Below are positions 1 through 7,898 of a stretch of 64,000 nt of DNA, piece after piece. A model generated the notes under the pieces. It ran no database searches and was not told the origin of the DNA. It was given only the letters and a program-made list of their open reading frames with translations. The translations under genes were made by a program, and so were the position numbers. The stretch covers positions 2,546,001-2,610,000 of the forward strand of contig NZ_CP047095.1 in the NCBI RefSeq assembly GCF_009806575.1. Reading direction: 5' to 3'. Each line of letters opens with the position of its first letter. Position 1 is the first letter of the stretch. Source of the DNA: Rossellomorea marisflavi. Lineage in GTDB: Bacteria; Bacillota; Bacilli; Bacillales; Bacillaceae_B.

Positions 1-353
1 CTGCCGGATTACTCGGAGCACCTCGAAGGTCCTCATTCTCCACTTACGGGGATGCCCCACAGGCACTCGGCTGGATCCCATATCAGGCAGCACAGGCAAT
101 AGGAGGAACGATTCTTTTCATCGGCATCATCCTTGTCCTCTATATCGTAGTGAACCTTGCTTTCTTTGCCCCAAAAGGCAGCGAGGCATTTCCAGTCGCT
201 GAATCCGGATCTGCACAGACCCCGAAAGCCCTTGAGGACTGGCGGATCTGGCTGACCATCCTCACCGCCCTGATCCTGATCGCTTACAGTGTCCCTTTCA
301 TCGATATGATCCAACAGGCGCCCCCCGCCTCGAAGGGATATCGCCTTTGGTGA
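1..353 (+). CDS. b(o/a)3-type cytochrome c oxidase subunit I, C-terminal fragment
   Basis: This is the last ~116 codons of a gene that starts outside the window (reading frame from base 3). The visible part has the GLLGAPRR and YGDAP...GWIPYQ pattern typical of subunit I of b(o/a)3-type (ba3, CbaA) heme-copper oxidases, a membrane segment (IGGTILFIGIILVLYIVV) and a last hydrophobic segment near the C-terminus (IWLTILTALILIAY). The family reduces oxygen in the plasma membrane. Subunit II is normally upstream and cannot be seen. It converges on ypwA and shares a two-way terminator with it. The assignment rests on remembered family sequence, so the exact oxidase class is less certain than its being an oxidase subunit I. 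Confidence 0.75.
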   Translation, partial: AGLLGAPRRSSFSTYGDAPQALGWIPYQAAQAIGGTILFIGIILVLYIVVNLAFFAPKGSEAFPVAESGSAQTPKALEDWRIWLTILTALILIAYSVPFIDMIQQAPPASKGYRLW

Positions 354-412
354 CGGGAAGTAAGTGAGCATGGAGATGTGTTCACTGGTGTTTCGGAATA
401 AAGAGGGATAAA

Positions 413-475
413 AAAAATCCAAACGATGATTCGACTTTCCCTGGAGAAAGTCGAATCCGTTCGGATTTATATTGG
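413..475. terminator. bidirectional terminator between the oxidase gene and ypwA
   Basis: A 12-bp perfect stem (428-439 with 446-457, GATTCGACTTTC) is extended by outer pairing of AAATCCAAACG with CGTTCGGATTT. An A-run before the stem gives a U-run to minus-strand transcripts. The site lies between two convergent genes. Confidence 0.75.
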
Positions 476-495
476 TGCTAACCGCTTCGTCCTGA

Positions 496-2007
496 TCAGA
501 GAGCATAGACGCCGGCATACTTCTCGATGAGGTAGTCCGCGAGGTATTTGGCATTCAAGCCCTCACCGGTGACGTCTTCAAGGATTTCCAATGGCTTCTT
601 CAGTTTGCCCCATTGATGAACCCTCTCCGTCAACCATTCCTTCACGGGGACGAGATTCCCCTCTTCCAAAAGCTGATCGAAGTTCGGGATGTCTTCTCTC
701 ATGGCTTCCCTGAACTGGGCAGCGTACATATACCCAAGTGCGTAGGAAGGGAAATACCCGAAGCTTCCTCCGGCCCAGTGCACATCCTGCAGGACTCCCT
801 CCCCATCATGGGTTGGACGGATGCCGAGATATTCTTCATATTTTTCATTCCAGATGCGCGGGAGATCTTTTACTTCGATCTCGTCGTTGAAGAGACCTTT
901 CTCGATTTCATATCGGATGATGATATGCAGGGCATACGTCAATTCATCTGCTTCGATCCGGATCAGGGAAGGCTTGGATTCATTGATGGCACGGTAAAAG
1001 GCTTCGAGGTCCACCTCATCGAATTGTCCGGTGCTGAAATCCTTCAATGTAGCATAGTTCTTTTTCCAGAAGGAAAGATTCCTGCCCACGAAATTTTCAT
1101 AGAAAAGTGACTGAGATTCGTGGATTCCCATGGAGGTACCTGTACAAAGAGGCGTCCCGATGAGCTTTTCTGATATATTTTGCTCATAGAGTGCATGGCC
1201 TCCTTCATGGATGGTACCGAAGACGGCCGTCCGCCAGTCTTTTTCATCGTATTTGGTGGTGACCCTTACATCCCCGGGATTCAAGCCGATGGCAAAGGGA
1301 TGGACCGTTTCATCGAGGCGCCCTGCACTGAAATCATACCCCATCTGCTCGAGGACCTTGAGACTGAATTCCTTTTGCTTTTCCTTAGGGAAATGATCGA
1401 AAAGGAACTCCGTCCGCGGCGCTTCTGCATTCGATATTTTATGTACGAGAGGGACGATTTTCCCTTTGAGGTCACTGAACACTTCATCCAGTACATCGAC
1501 CGTCACGCCTGGTTCGTATAAGTCGAGCAGGGTATCATATTTATTTTCTCCGTATCCCCAATAATCGATGAACCGTTTCGTAGTGGAAACCAATTTTTCA
1601 AGATACGGCTGGAACATAGAGAAGTCTCCTTTTTCTTTTGCCTCTTCCCAGATCCCTTCAGCTTTGGACTGAAGGACGACATAGTCCCGGTATTCCTTGG
1701 CCGGGATCTTCTTATTCCGGTCGTACTCCTTTTGACATTCTTCCAACAGGGCACACGTGATCTCATCAAGATTGTCGGCGACCAGCGTCAGCTTCGCCAG
1801 ATAGGCTGCCATCTCACTTGATGTGGACATTTCGAATACTTCAGACGAAAGCATCCCGATTACTTCGGAACGCTGTGAGGCACCCTTTTTCGGTGCACCC
1901 GTCCTCAAGTCCCAGAACATGAGTCCCAGTGCTTCATTATAGGCGCTCATCTTACTTGAGTATTCCTTGAATGCACCACTCACTTTTTTTATCTCTTCTT
2001 TATTCAT
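496..2007 (-). CDS. ypwA: M32-family metallocarboxypeptidase YpwA
   Basis: The 503-residue protein is a full-length M32 (Taq-type) carboxypeptidase, a cytoplasmic metal-dependent enzyme that removes C-terminal residues from peptides. The family signatures appear in order: HPF (236-238), DVRVT (246-250), the zinc-binding HEGGH (267-271), HESQS (296-300) and GVLQDVHW near residue 410. No signal peptide is present. The start follows AAGGGGG at good spacing. It is the last gene before the terminator at 413-475, and ypvA lies upstream on the same strand, as in B. subtilis. Confidence 0.93.
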   Translation of the reverse strand: MNKEEIKKVSGAFKEYSSKMSAYNEALGLMFWDLRTGAPKKGASQRSEVIGMLSSEVFEMSTSSEMAAYLAKLTLVADNLDEITCALLEECQKEYDRNKKIPAKEYRDYVVLQSKAEGIWEEAKEKGDFSMFQPYLEKLVSTTKRFIDYWGYGENKYDTLLDLYEPGVTVDVLDEVFSDLKGKIVPLVHKISNAEAPRTEFLFDHFPKEKQKEFSLKVLEQMGYDFSAGRLDETVHPFAIGLNPGDVRVTTKYDEKDWRTAVFGTIHEGGHALYEQNISEKLIGTPLCTGTSMGIHESQSLFYENFVGRNLSFWKKNYATLKDFSTGQFDEVDLEAFYRAINESKPSLIRIEADELTYALHIIIRYEIEKGLFNDEIEVKDLPRIWNEKYEEYLGIRPTHDGEGVLQDVHWAGGSFGYFPSYALGYMYAAQFREAMREDIPNFDQLLEEGNLVPVKEWLTERVHQWGKLKKPLEILEDVTGEGLNAKYLADYLIEKYAGVYAL

Positions 2008-2121
2008 GCTTCATTCCCCCTTCACCCTCCTATCTTACCACAAAAGTCAGACTAGGCAGATGATTCACTCTTGAAAAACAACAGGGCTTTCACCTGCAGG
2101 ACGTAAAGCCGGTTCAACATG

Positions 2122-2164
2122 AAAAACGGCCCCCTCCGCCCTGAGACAGGACGGATTGGAGCCG
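2122..2164 (-). terminator. terminator after ypvA
   Basis: On the minus strand an imperfect GC-rich stem (CGGC...GCCG outer, CAGGACGG with CCGCCCTG inner) is followed by UUUUU (AAAAA at 2122-2126). It sits just after the ypvA stop. Confidence 0.6.
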
Positions 2165-2170
2165 GTAACA

Positions 2171-4087
2171 TCATGCTTCGATGGATTCAACGCTCACAGG
2201 CAGGATCGCCTGTACTTCTTTTTGGTAAGCCCGGTCGCTTTCATTCAGGAGGATATGGATGCTTCCATGGTCGCCTTCCGTTCTGATCAGGCGTCCGATT
2301 CCCTGGCGAAGACGGAGCAGCATATACGGGATATCGACTTCTGCCACAGCGTTGCCGCTGTGCTTCCGCTTTGCATCGAAAACGGGATCCTTCGGCGGGA
2401 ACGGCAGGGAATGGATCACCACTTGCGAAAGGGATGAACCCGGGATATCGAGACCCTCCCATAAATGATAGGAGCACAGTACGGAAGTTTCATCTTCCTG
2501 GAAGCGCCTGACCGTATCACTGATCTCCCTGTCTCCCTCATAGATCACTTCGAAGGGTACCTCCCGTTCATTCATATGTTTCCTGAAGGCTTCCATTTCT
2601 TCTTTTGAGTTGAACAACACGAGGGACCTTCCTCCATGGTCAATCAATCGGCTGTCAATATAGCCGTATGATTCGGACCGTTGTACATGGGGCAGGCTTA
2701 CACTCATCACTTCGTCGTACTCATAGGGGGATTCGACGGAGAATGATTCATAAGAAGCGATGCCCAATGACGACGATACGTAGGAGAAATCGCCGTGATA
2801 GGAAAGGGTAGCAGAAGAGAAGATGAAAGGAATGTTTTGGGAAAATACATGCTCTTTCAAAATTTCTTCTACCAGCCTAGGCATGACGACGAAGGTTTCT
2901 TCCTTGTCATTCGATTCCAGCCAGTAGATCCCCTTATCATCCTCCACATAAAGCTTCAGAGAGTAATGGATCTGCTCGAGGTACTCCTCCACCACCTTGA
3001 GGAGATATTCCTCGACCACATACATTTCGGATTCAAACACAAGTTCATTCAATAGACTTTCGATCCTGGAAGCGAGATCTTTTGCATGAGTGAGAATATG
3101 AGGAGCGCGAGACACATAATGCCGCTCGCTTCCTGCCACCTTGTTTGACTCTTCTTCAAGAAGCTCGAACCAGCGGTCGTTATCAGCAAGGATTTCTTCG
3201 ATCAGATAGAGTGTTTCCTCACGCAGATCAGAAGCTGATAACCGCTCCAGAAGATGCTCGATGGTTTCTTTTGTCATCCGGTAGGTCATCGCCTTTTGTG
3301 AAGCGTACTCCAATAGATGTCCTTCATCAAAGACGACAGAACTTGCTTCCGGCAGGAGGGGGAGCTGCCCTTCCCTTTTTCGGGAGTCCTTCGTCCAGAT
3401 ATGCTCCATATAAAAGTCATGGGAGCAGATGATCAGATCTTTTGCCTGGCGGTAGTGCTCACGGTGCAATGTCAGGCCACAGCGGTGGCGTTTCGGGCAG
3501 GCCATGCAGTCTTGAAGGGGATCCCATGCGATGGGTGACCACTCTTCATCGGAAAGCTCTGCGTATTCCTTCCTGTCTCCATATGGATAAAATCCCGACA
3601 TGGAGCCGCTCTCGTGGACGAATGACGGAAGGTCACCCCAAATCCGCTCGTATTCGTCATCAGCAGACAGATTATCCTCGAGTTTTTTGATACAAAGGTA
3701 TTGATCGCGTGATTTTGCCAGGCGGACATCGATATCAAGGCCGAGTGCCTCCTGGAGCTTGTCCACATCGCCACCCTCTTTGACGATCTGCTCGATGAGG
3801 GTCTCATCCGCACACGAAATGATGGCGGGCTTACCCGTGTAACGCGCATAGCTTAAGGCATAGAGCAGGTAAACGAGGGTCTTTCCGGTCCCGACCCCCG
3901 CTTCTGCAAATATGACTTGATTCTGTTTATAGGCCTGATTGAGTTGAAAGGCCATGAACACCTGCTCATCACGCAAATCAAAGCCTTTTTCAGGCAGTAT
4001 ATCGTAAAATACATCCCCGACCCAGTCGGATAATGCTTCATAAAATGATTGTTCCTTCGATAAGGGGAACGGCAGCGTTTGTCTCAT
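2171..4087 (-). CDS. ypvA: XPD/DinG-like ATP-dependent helicase YpvA
   Basis: The 638-residue protein is an SF2 helicase of the Rad3/XPD/DinG group. Walker A is AEAGVGTGKT (61-70) and motif II is DEGH (254-257) rather than DEAH. Cysteines 132, 194, 197 and 203 lie between motifs Ia and II, where this group binds a 4Fe-4S cluster. The C-terminal motor half ends in a QGIGRLIRT motif VI. It lacks the N-terminal exonuclease domain carried by dinG in this window. The family unwinds DNA 5' to 3'; the physiological role of YpvA is unsettled. Confidence 0.9.
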   Translation of the reverse strand: MRQTLPFPLSKEQSFYEALSDWVGDVFYDILPEKGFDLRDEQVFMAFQLNQAYKQNQVIFAEAGVGTGKTLVYLLYALSYARYTGKPAIISCADETLIEQIVKEGGDVDKLQEALGLDIDVRLAKSRDQYLCIKKLEDNLSADDEYERIWGDLPSFVHESGSMSGFYPYGDRKEYAELSDEEWSPIAWDPLQDCMACPKRHRCGLTLHREHYRQAKDLIICSHDFYMEHIWTKDSRKREGQLPLLPEASSVVFDEGHLLEYASQKAMTYRMTKETIEHLLERLSASDLREETLYLIEEILADNDRWFELLEEESNKVAGSERHYVSRAPHILTHAKDLASRIESLLNELVFESEMYVVEEYLLKVVEEYLEQIHYSLKLYVEDDKGIYWLESNDKEETFVVMPRLVEEILKEHVFSQNIPFIFSSATLSYHGDFSYVSSSLGIASYESFSVESPYEYDEVMSVSLPHVQRSESYGYIDSRLIDHGGRSLVLFNSKEEMEAFRKHMNEREVPFEVIYEGDREISDTVRRFQEDETSVLCSYHLWEGLDIPGSSLSQVVIHSLPFPPKDPVFDAKRKHSGNAVAEVDIPYMLLRLRQGIGRLIRTEGDHGSIHILLNESDRAYQKEVQAILPVSVESIEA

Positions 4088-4156
4088 AATATCCTCCTAC
4101 ATGAACACAGTATATCTACTTTACTAGATTTCCCACGGGATGAAAAGCAGCAGCAC

Positions 4157-4197
4157 AAAAAAAGAGAGCATCCTCCGTCCGCCGTGGGACCGGATGC
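4157..4197 (-). terminator. terminator after the 56-residue orphan
   Basis: GCATCC (4168-4173) pairs with GGATGC (4192-4197) and an inner GGTCC with GGAC; on the minus strand the stem is followed by a seven-base U-run. It ends the small gene at 4210-4380. Confidence 0.7.
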
Positions 4198-4209
4198 CCT
4201 TTCTCCCGT

Positions 4210-4380
4210 TCAATCGTACAGCCGTCTGGTGGCCAGTTCATATTGAATCGCCTGATCCAGTACCTTGGAGGCTTCGTGGAGGGCAAGGGGATTGCTTTCT
4301 TCCCCTTCTCCGTGCAGTGAAGCCATGGAACGTTGGATGGCCTGATAGATTTTATGATAGTCGATGCGATCCTGAATCAT
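4210..4380 (-). CDS. small protein of unknown function, 56 residues
   Basis: This short reading frame begins MIQDRIDYHKIYQAIQRSMA and ends in ELATRRLYD. It is rich in helix-forming and charged residues, has no membrane segment, and looks like a small soluble helical protein. AGAGGGGG lies about ten bases before the chosen ATG. An in-frame ATG three codons upstream (4389) is too close to that site. A strong terminator follows the stop, which supports a real transcription unit. It lies between ypsC and ypvA, where B. subtilis carries the small gene yptA; whether this is the same gene cannot be told here. Confidence 0.6.
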   Translation of the reverse strand: MIQDRIDYHKIYQAIQRSMASLHGEGEESNPLALHEASKVLDQAIQYELATRRLYD

Positions 4381-4458
4381 CGTACCCATTCCCCCTCTGA
4401 TTAATAGAACCAGTTTATGCAGGAACGACCGATTTTATACCTGGGATCGCCCGGTATC

Positions 4459-5607
4459 TTATTCTTCTATCTTTTTGCGCGGCGGTCTCGGCCCCCAATA
4501 TTGATAGTAATCGGTCCTGATGAATCCATTGAACAGCTTACGCTTCTTCGTGGCTTTCTTGCCATAGCATTCTTCGAAATGCTCCAGGCTCGTCATCATG
4601 TAAACAGACCAGGTATCAAGCTTGGAGAAGGCCTGTCCCATTTCGCGATACATCAGTTCGACTTCCTTGCGATCACCGAGACGCTCACCATACGGCGGGT
4701 TTCCGACAATGACGCCATACTCGAGCTCCGACGTGAAGTCCCTTACCTGCATCTGCTTGAATTTCACCAAATCACCGAGCCCTGCCTCTATGGCGTTTTC
4801 CTTTGCAATGGCAATCATGCGGTGATCGATGTCGGTTCCGAGGATTTCAAGGGGCTGATCATAATTCGCTTGATCCTCCGCCTCCATCCTCGTACGATCC
4901 CATACATCCCCATCCATCATTGGCCAGGCTTCAGAAAGGAATTCACGGTTGAACCCCGGAGCGATATTCTGTCCAATGAGGGCTGCTTCAATGGCGATCG
5001 TCCCGGATCCACAGAAAGGATCCACAAAAGGACGGTCCGGATTCCAAGTGGTCAGCTGGATCAACGCAGCAGCGAGGGTTTCCTTCAGAGGAGCGTCCCC
5101 TTGCCCCACACGATAGCCCCTTTTATGGAGACCCTGACCGCTGGTATCGAGGGTCAGGCTCGCTTTATCTTTGTGGATGGCGACTTCGATCTTGAAAAGC
5201 GGTCCTGTCTCATCAAGCCAGGATGTTTTTTTATAGGCGGTCTTCAACTTTTCCACGATTGCTTTCTTTACAATCGCCTGACAGTCGGGCACACTGTACA
5301 GTTTCGATTTGACGGATTTCCCCTGTACAGGGAACTCCGCATCCACAGGAAGGAACGACTCCCACGGGAGGGCTTTCGTCCGTTCAAATAATTCATCGAA
5401 GGAATACGCATTGAATTCCCCGACGAGGATCTTGACCCGATCTGCCGTCCTCAGCCACATATTGGCCCTGGCGATGGCCGTTTCATCCCCTTGGAATATG
5501 ACCTTCCCGTTTTCCACCTGACATTCATACCCAAGATCTTTCACTTCTTTGGCAACAATCGACTCCAGCCCCATTGCGGCCGTTGCGATCAGTGTATACT
5601 TACCCAA
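4459..5607 (-). CDS. ypsC: THUMP-domain 23S rRNA methyltransferase-like protein YpsC
   Basis: This is a class I SAM-dependent RNA methyltransferase of the RlmL/YpsC family. An N-terminal ferredoxin-like/THUMP region is followed by a Rossmann methyltransferase core with DPFCGSGTIAIEA (motif I) and NPPYGERLG (motif IV). The family methylates a guanine base in 23S rRNA. I chose the TTG at 5607 because AGAGGTGAAGG lies just before it and the protein then starts with the GKYTLIAT segment expected of the family. ATG codons up to 5637 would add ten residues but have no ribosome binding site. The C-terminal tail is basic (RPPRKK). Confidence 0.88.
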   Translation of the reverse strand: MGKYTLIATAAMGLESIVAKEVKDLGYECQVENGKVIFQGDETAIARANMWLRTADRVKILVGEFNAYSFDELFERTKALPWESFLPVDAEFPVQGKSVKSKLYSVPDCQAIVKKAIVEKLKTAYKKTSWLDETGPLFKIEVAIHKDKASLTLDTSGQGLHKRGYRVGQGDAPLKETLAAALIQLTTWNPDRPFVDPFCGSGTIAIEAALIGQNIAPGFNREFLSEAWPMMDGDVWDRTRMEAEDQANYDQPLEILGTDIDHRMIAIAKENAIEAGLGDLVKFKQMQVRDFTSELEYGVIVGNPPYGERLGDRKEVELMYREMGQAFSKLDTWSVYMMTSLEHFEECYGKKATKKRKLFNGFIRTDYYQYWGPRPPRKKIEE

Positions 5608-5668
5608 TACCTTCACCTCTATCATCATCGTTTGCACGTATTTTCAATCATCGATATTTTCTACAAAT

Positions 5669-5712
5669 AAAAAGGACTGACACATCAGGCTCCAAAAAAC
5701 CCTGTATCAGTC
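5669..5712 (-). terminator. rnpB terminator
   Basis: GACTGA (5675-5680) pairs with TCAGTC (5707-5712), extended inward by CAGG/CCTG. On the minus strand the stem is followed by UUUUU. It lies directly downstream of the RNase P RNA. Confidence 0.8.
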
Positions 5713-5744
5713 ACTTCGATCGTTGTATCCATTATTGCTCTCCC

Positions 5745-6147
5745 CGTAACAGCGTCCTGTAAGCCATGTTTTGTTCCGTTGTACTGCAGGCGACTTGACG
5801 TCTCGTACTCTGGTGGTAATCATCTATCTACAAAGGCAAGCCTTTGTCCCTCTCTTCGTTCAATTCCTCCAAGAGGATTCCCCTACCAAATTTGGGTTTC
5901 TCACTCGCGGGGTTTACCTCGTTCCACTCCTGCCATTTCTAACAGGACTTCGTCACTGTGGCACTTTCAAGGTATTCACACCATATCCGTGAGGACGTAG
6001 GCGTTTTCCCTGCCGTCAGCCCGTTTGACCGGACTGCCCTAGCTTATGAATTGGCTAGGCACGAACACTACGGGCATCTCAGCACCGTGTGAGCATGGAC
6101 TTTCCTCTACAGCCGGAGCTGCAGCGATTACCCAAACACCATTAAAG
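5745..6147 (-). ncRNA. rnpB: RNase P RNA, B type
   Basis: The minus strand carries the conserved RNase P RNA landmarks in order: GGGTAATCGCTGCAG and GAGGAAAGTCCATG near the 5' end, GGTGCTGAGATGCCCGTAG, CCTAGCCAATTCATAAGCTAGG, GAAAGTGCCACAGTGACGAAG, GAAACCCAAATTTGGTAGGGG and finally GAACAAAACATGGCTTACAG. About 400 nt and this layout match the Bacillus B-type RNA, the catalytic part of the enzyme that matures tRNA 5' ends. The ends were set by pairing of GGUGUU with GACGCU as helix P1. It has its own promoter and terminator. Confidence 0.97.
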
Positions 6148-6163
6148 GATCAGCAATTTCTAA

Positions 6164-6192
6164 TTATATAGCATCCCTTTCTACATTACAAG
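6164..6192 (-). promoter_or_regulatory. rnpB promoter (sigma-A type)
   Basis: On the minus strand TTGTAA (6187-6192) is separated by 17 bases from TATAAT (6164-6169), close to consensus. Transcription would start about ten bases before the mature 5' end of rnpB. Confidence 0.85.
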
Positions 6193-6200
6193 GGGGAATT

Positions 6201-6512
6201 TCAATCGTACAGTTTATTTCCAAACACATGCTTCTCAAGATTCGAGAGGCGCTTCAGGATATCGAAATTCGTCGTACCTGATGGCTGTGGTGGTGCAGCA
6301 GAGCGCTGCTGCCTGCCCGCTTCCTCAACCTGCTTCTTCAGACGAAGGTTCTCCTGCTGCAGTTCTTCTATTTCCTGGTGGAAGACTTCATAGTCCTTGA
6401 TGACGAGGTCGAGGAACTTGTCCACATCTTCGGGTTTGTACCCGCGCATGCCGTTTTTAAATTCTTTTTCCAAAATATCCTTTGCAGTCAATTTCACTTT
6501 ATCTGAGATCAT
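6201..6512 (-). CDS. gpsB: cell-division regulator GpsB (DivIVA family)
   Basis: The 103-residue protein is a DivIVA-like coiled-coil protein that shuttles between septum and side wall and guides penicillin-binding proteins, notably PonA, also in this window. The N-terminal domain has the family pattern [19 protein letters not shown] followed by [11 protein letters not shown] coiled coil spans roughly residues 35-65, a variable linker ([12 protein letters not shown]) follows, and the conserved C-terminal helix is [16 protein letters not shown]. The ATG at 6512 is six bases after AGAGGTG; the ATG one codon earlier is too close. Upstream in-frame codons have no ribosome binding site. Confidence 0.96.
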   Translation of the reverse strand: MISDKVKLTAKDILEKEFKNGMRGYKPEDVDKFLDLVIKDYEVFHQEIEELQQENLRLKKQVEEAGRQQRSAAPPQPSGTTNFDILKRLSNLEKHVFGNKLYD

Positions 6513-6582
6513 CATATTCACCTCTGCGTTTATGTTAATCATATTTCCATATTCCCGTTCGTTTGTCAATGGCATTTCTCCG

Positions 6583-7134
6583 TTAACCCCATTGGGCCTC
6601 TTCTACCACCCATTGAAGATCGTCAAACGTGATGGTCTTGAGCATGAAAGATGGATCTTGTTCCTGTTTCCTCTGCGCTTCCTCGTAGAAGTACCTTGGG
6701 GAGCCTTCGCGCTCGGGATCGTAGAGGATGATGCATGACTGGCTTTTATGCAGGAACAGCAGATTCCGATTCTTGAACTGTCCCGGATTCTGGTAGGGGC
6801 TTTTGGAGATGGAATCGACAAAGTCGGCCTGCGAAAGGATCGTTTCGTAATACTCCTTATTCTGGTCATTCCACTTTTCCTCCTGCTGCAGGAAAGGTGT
6901 GAGGACTGCAAGCTTTAGATCCGGATACTCTTCCTGAAGGTCGAATACGACCTCTGCGGCCCATAACTCCACCCCGAGCTGACCGGAAATGAGGACCCAT
7001 TCCAACCCGGTATCAAGAAGGGAAAGCAGTTCTTTCCGGATGGCTAGCTTTATGTATTGTACAGCCTGATCGTCTTGTTTGAAGATGCCCAGCTCAAATG
7101 ATTTATATCCTGTGATCGATGCGACCCCGCCCAT
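6583..7134 (-). CDS. ypsA: YpsA, SLOG-superfamily protein (UPF0398)
   Basis: The 183-residue protein matches the YpsA/UPF0398 family across its length, a Rossmann-like SLOG-superfamily protein thought to bind a nucleotide-type ligand. The glycine-rich [14 protein letters not shown] segment is the expected ligand-binding loop. In B. subtilis and Staphylococcus aureus YpsA has been linked to cell division, which fits its place next to gpsB. An AAAGGAG site lies about ten bases before the ATG. Its biochemical activity is not established. Confidence 0.9.
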   Translation of the reverse strand: MGGVASITGYKSFELGIFKQDDQAVQYIKLAIRKELLSLLDTGLEWVLISGQLGVELWAAEVVFDLQEEYPDLKLAVLTPFLQQEEKWNDQNKEYYETILSQADFVDSISKSPYQNPGQFKNRNLLFLHKSQSCIILYDPEREGSPRYFYEEAQRKQEQDPSFMLKTITFDDLQWVVEEAQWG

Positions 7135-7220
7135 GGTACCGAAGCTCCTTTATTCATAGTCTGTCCTTATTGCTTCCATTGTAGCACACATTTCCACGAC
7201 ATTGCCTCTTACAACCATTG

Positions 7221-7279
7221 AAAAAAGCACCTGTTTCCGGCCATCCCCTCTGGTAAAGGGAAATGAGCCGGTCAGGTGC
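7221..7279 (-). terminator. cotD terminator
   Basis: GCACCTG (7227-7233) pairs with CAGGTGC (7273-7279), with further pairing of CCGG inside; on the minus strand a six-base U-run follows. Confidence 0.8.
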
Positions 7280-7293
7280 CGAACGTTCATTCA

Positions 7294-7581
7294 TTAAAAT
7301 CCAAATGGCCGCGGTCTTGGTCCGAATCCAGGGCCGAATCCTGGTCCGCCGGGTCCGCCCATTCCCCCACCGCAGTTGAACTGCTGGTTGGATACATTGT
7401 CCACCATTGAATGTGTATGAGGGAAGTAGTGTTTGTGCTGATAGTTCACATGATTCACCGTTGTGGTATGCACAGGATGGATATGGGGTACCTCCAGGGT
7501 CGTGAAGGTATGATTCACACAACATTTCGTAGGGTGCATGACAGCCGGAAGGACTTGGTTGGGTCTTGGTCTACAGTACAT
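7294..7581 (-). CDS. cotD: inner spore coat protein CotD
   Basis: The ~95-residue protein has the CotD pattern: MYCRPRPN at the start, HPTKCC, repeated His-rich stretches (VPHIHPVHTTTVNHVN, HKHYFPHTHS) and a Gly/Pro-rich tail (GGPGGPGFGPGFGPRPRP). CotD is a structural protein of the inner spore coat made late in the mother cell. The start at MYCRP follows AAAGGAG at a somewhat long spacing; an in-frame ATG seven codons upstream overlaps that site. A sigma-K-like promoter lies upstream at 7622-7650. The Gly-Pro tail is more extended than in the B. subtilis protein as I remember it. Confidence 0.88.
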   Translation of the reverse strand: MYCRPRPNQVLPAVMHPTKCCVNHTFTTLEVPHIHPVHTTTVNHVNYQHKHYFPHTHSMVDNVSNQQFNCGGGMGGPGGPGFGPGFGPRPRPFGF

Positions 7582-7621
7582 CGTGACATGATCTCCTTTC
7601 ATCTCATGGTGTCTACACTAT

Positions 7622-7650
7622 CAACCTATGATGAACCGGAGCCACGGGTA
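7622..7650 (-). promoter_or_regulatory. candidate sigma-K promoter of cotD
   Basis: On the minus strand an AC pair (7648-7649) is 17 bases before CATAGGTTG (7622-7630), one mismatch from the sigma-K -10 pattern CATANNNTA. The same AC-N17-CATANNNTG arrangement precedes yppG and the Hsp20 gene. Confidence 0.45.
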
Positions 7651-7673
7651 CTGATGCATTTACCTATTTTAAA

Positions 7674-7769
7674 TCAGTTGGCACTGTAAAGGGTTCCAGA
7701 GAAATTGGAAAACACGAAAGCCGTCAATCCGATCACGACAAAAAACAACAAGAGAATAGCTCGGTTCAA
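7674..7769 (-). CDS. possible 31-residue membrane peptide
   Basis: A TTG-started frame encodes (M)NRAILLLFFVVIGLTAF followed by VFSNFSGTLYSAN: one strong membrane segment at residues 4-20 and a short polar tail. AGGATG about nine bases upstream could serve as ribosome binding site. An overlapping ATG frame gives a different, less protein-like product. It sits in the 317-base stretch (7582-7898) between cotD and mrfB, where otherwise only the cotD promoter was found. I do not recognise a family, and the length and TTG start make this uncertain. Confidence 0.38.
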   Translation of the reverse strand: MNRAILLLFFVVIGLTAFVFSNFSGTLYSAN

Positions 7770-7898
7770 TCTTCATCATCCTATCCGAAAAATTTCATCA
7801 CAATGTATTATTTTACATCTACATTAGAAAATTCTCAATATTCCCGGATGAAATTTTGCGAAGCTTTTTCCTGGTAATTCTTCTCACTGGTAAAGCCT

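Noticed and set aside
4417..5391. A 324-codon open frame antisense to ypsC.
   Set aside because: It is the shadow of ypsC, which has clear methyltransferase motifs; the antisense product has none.
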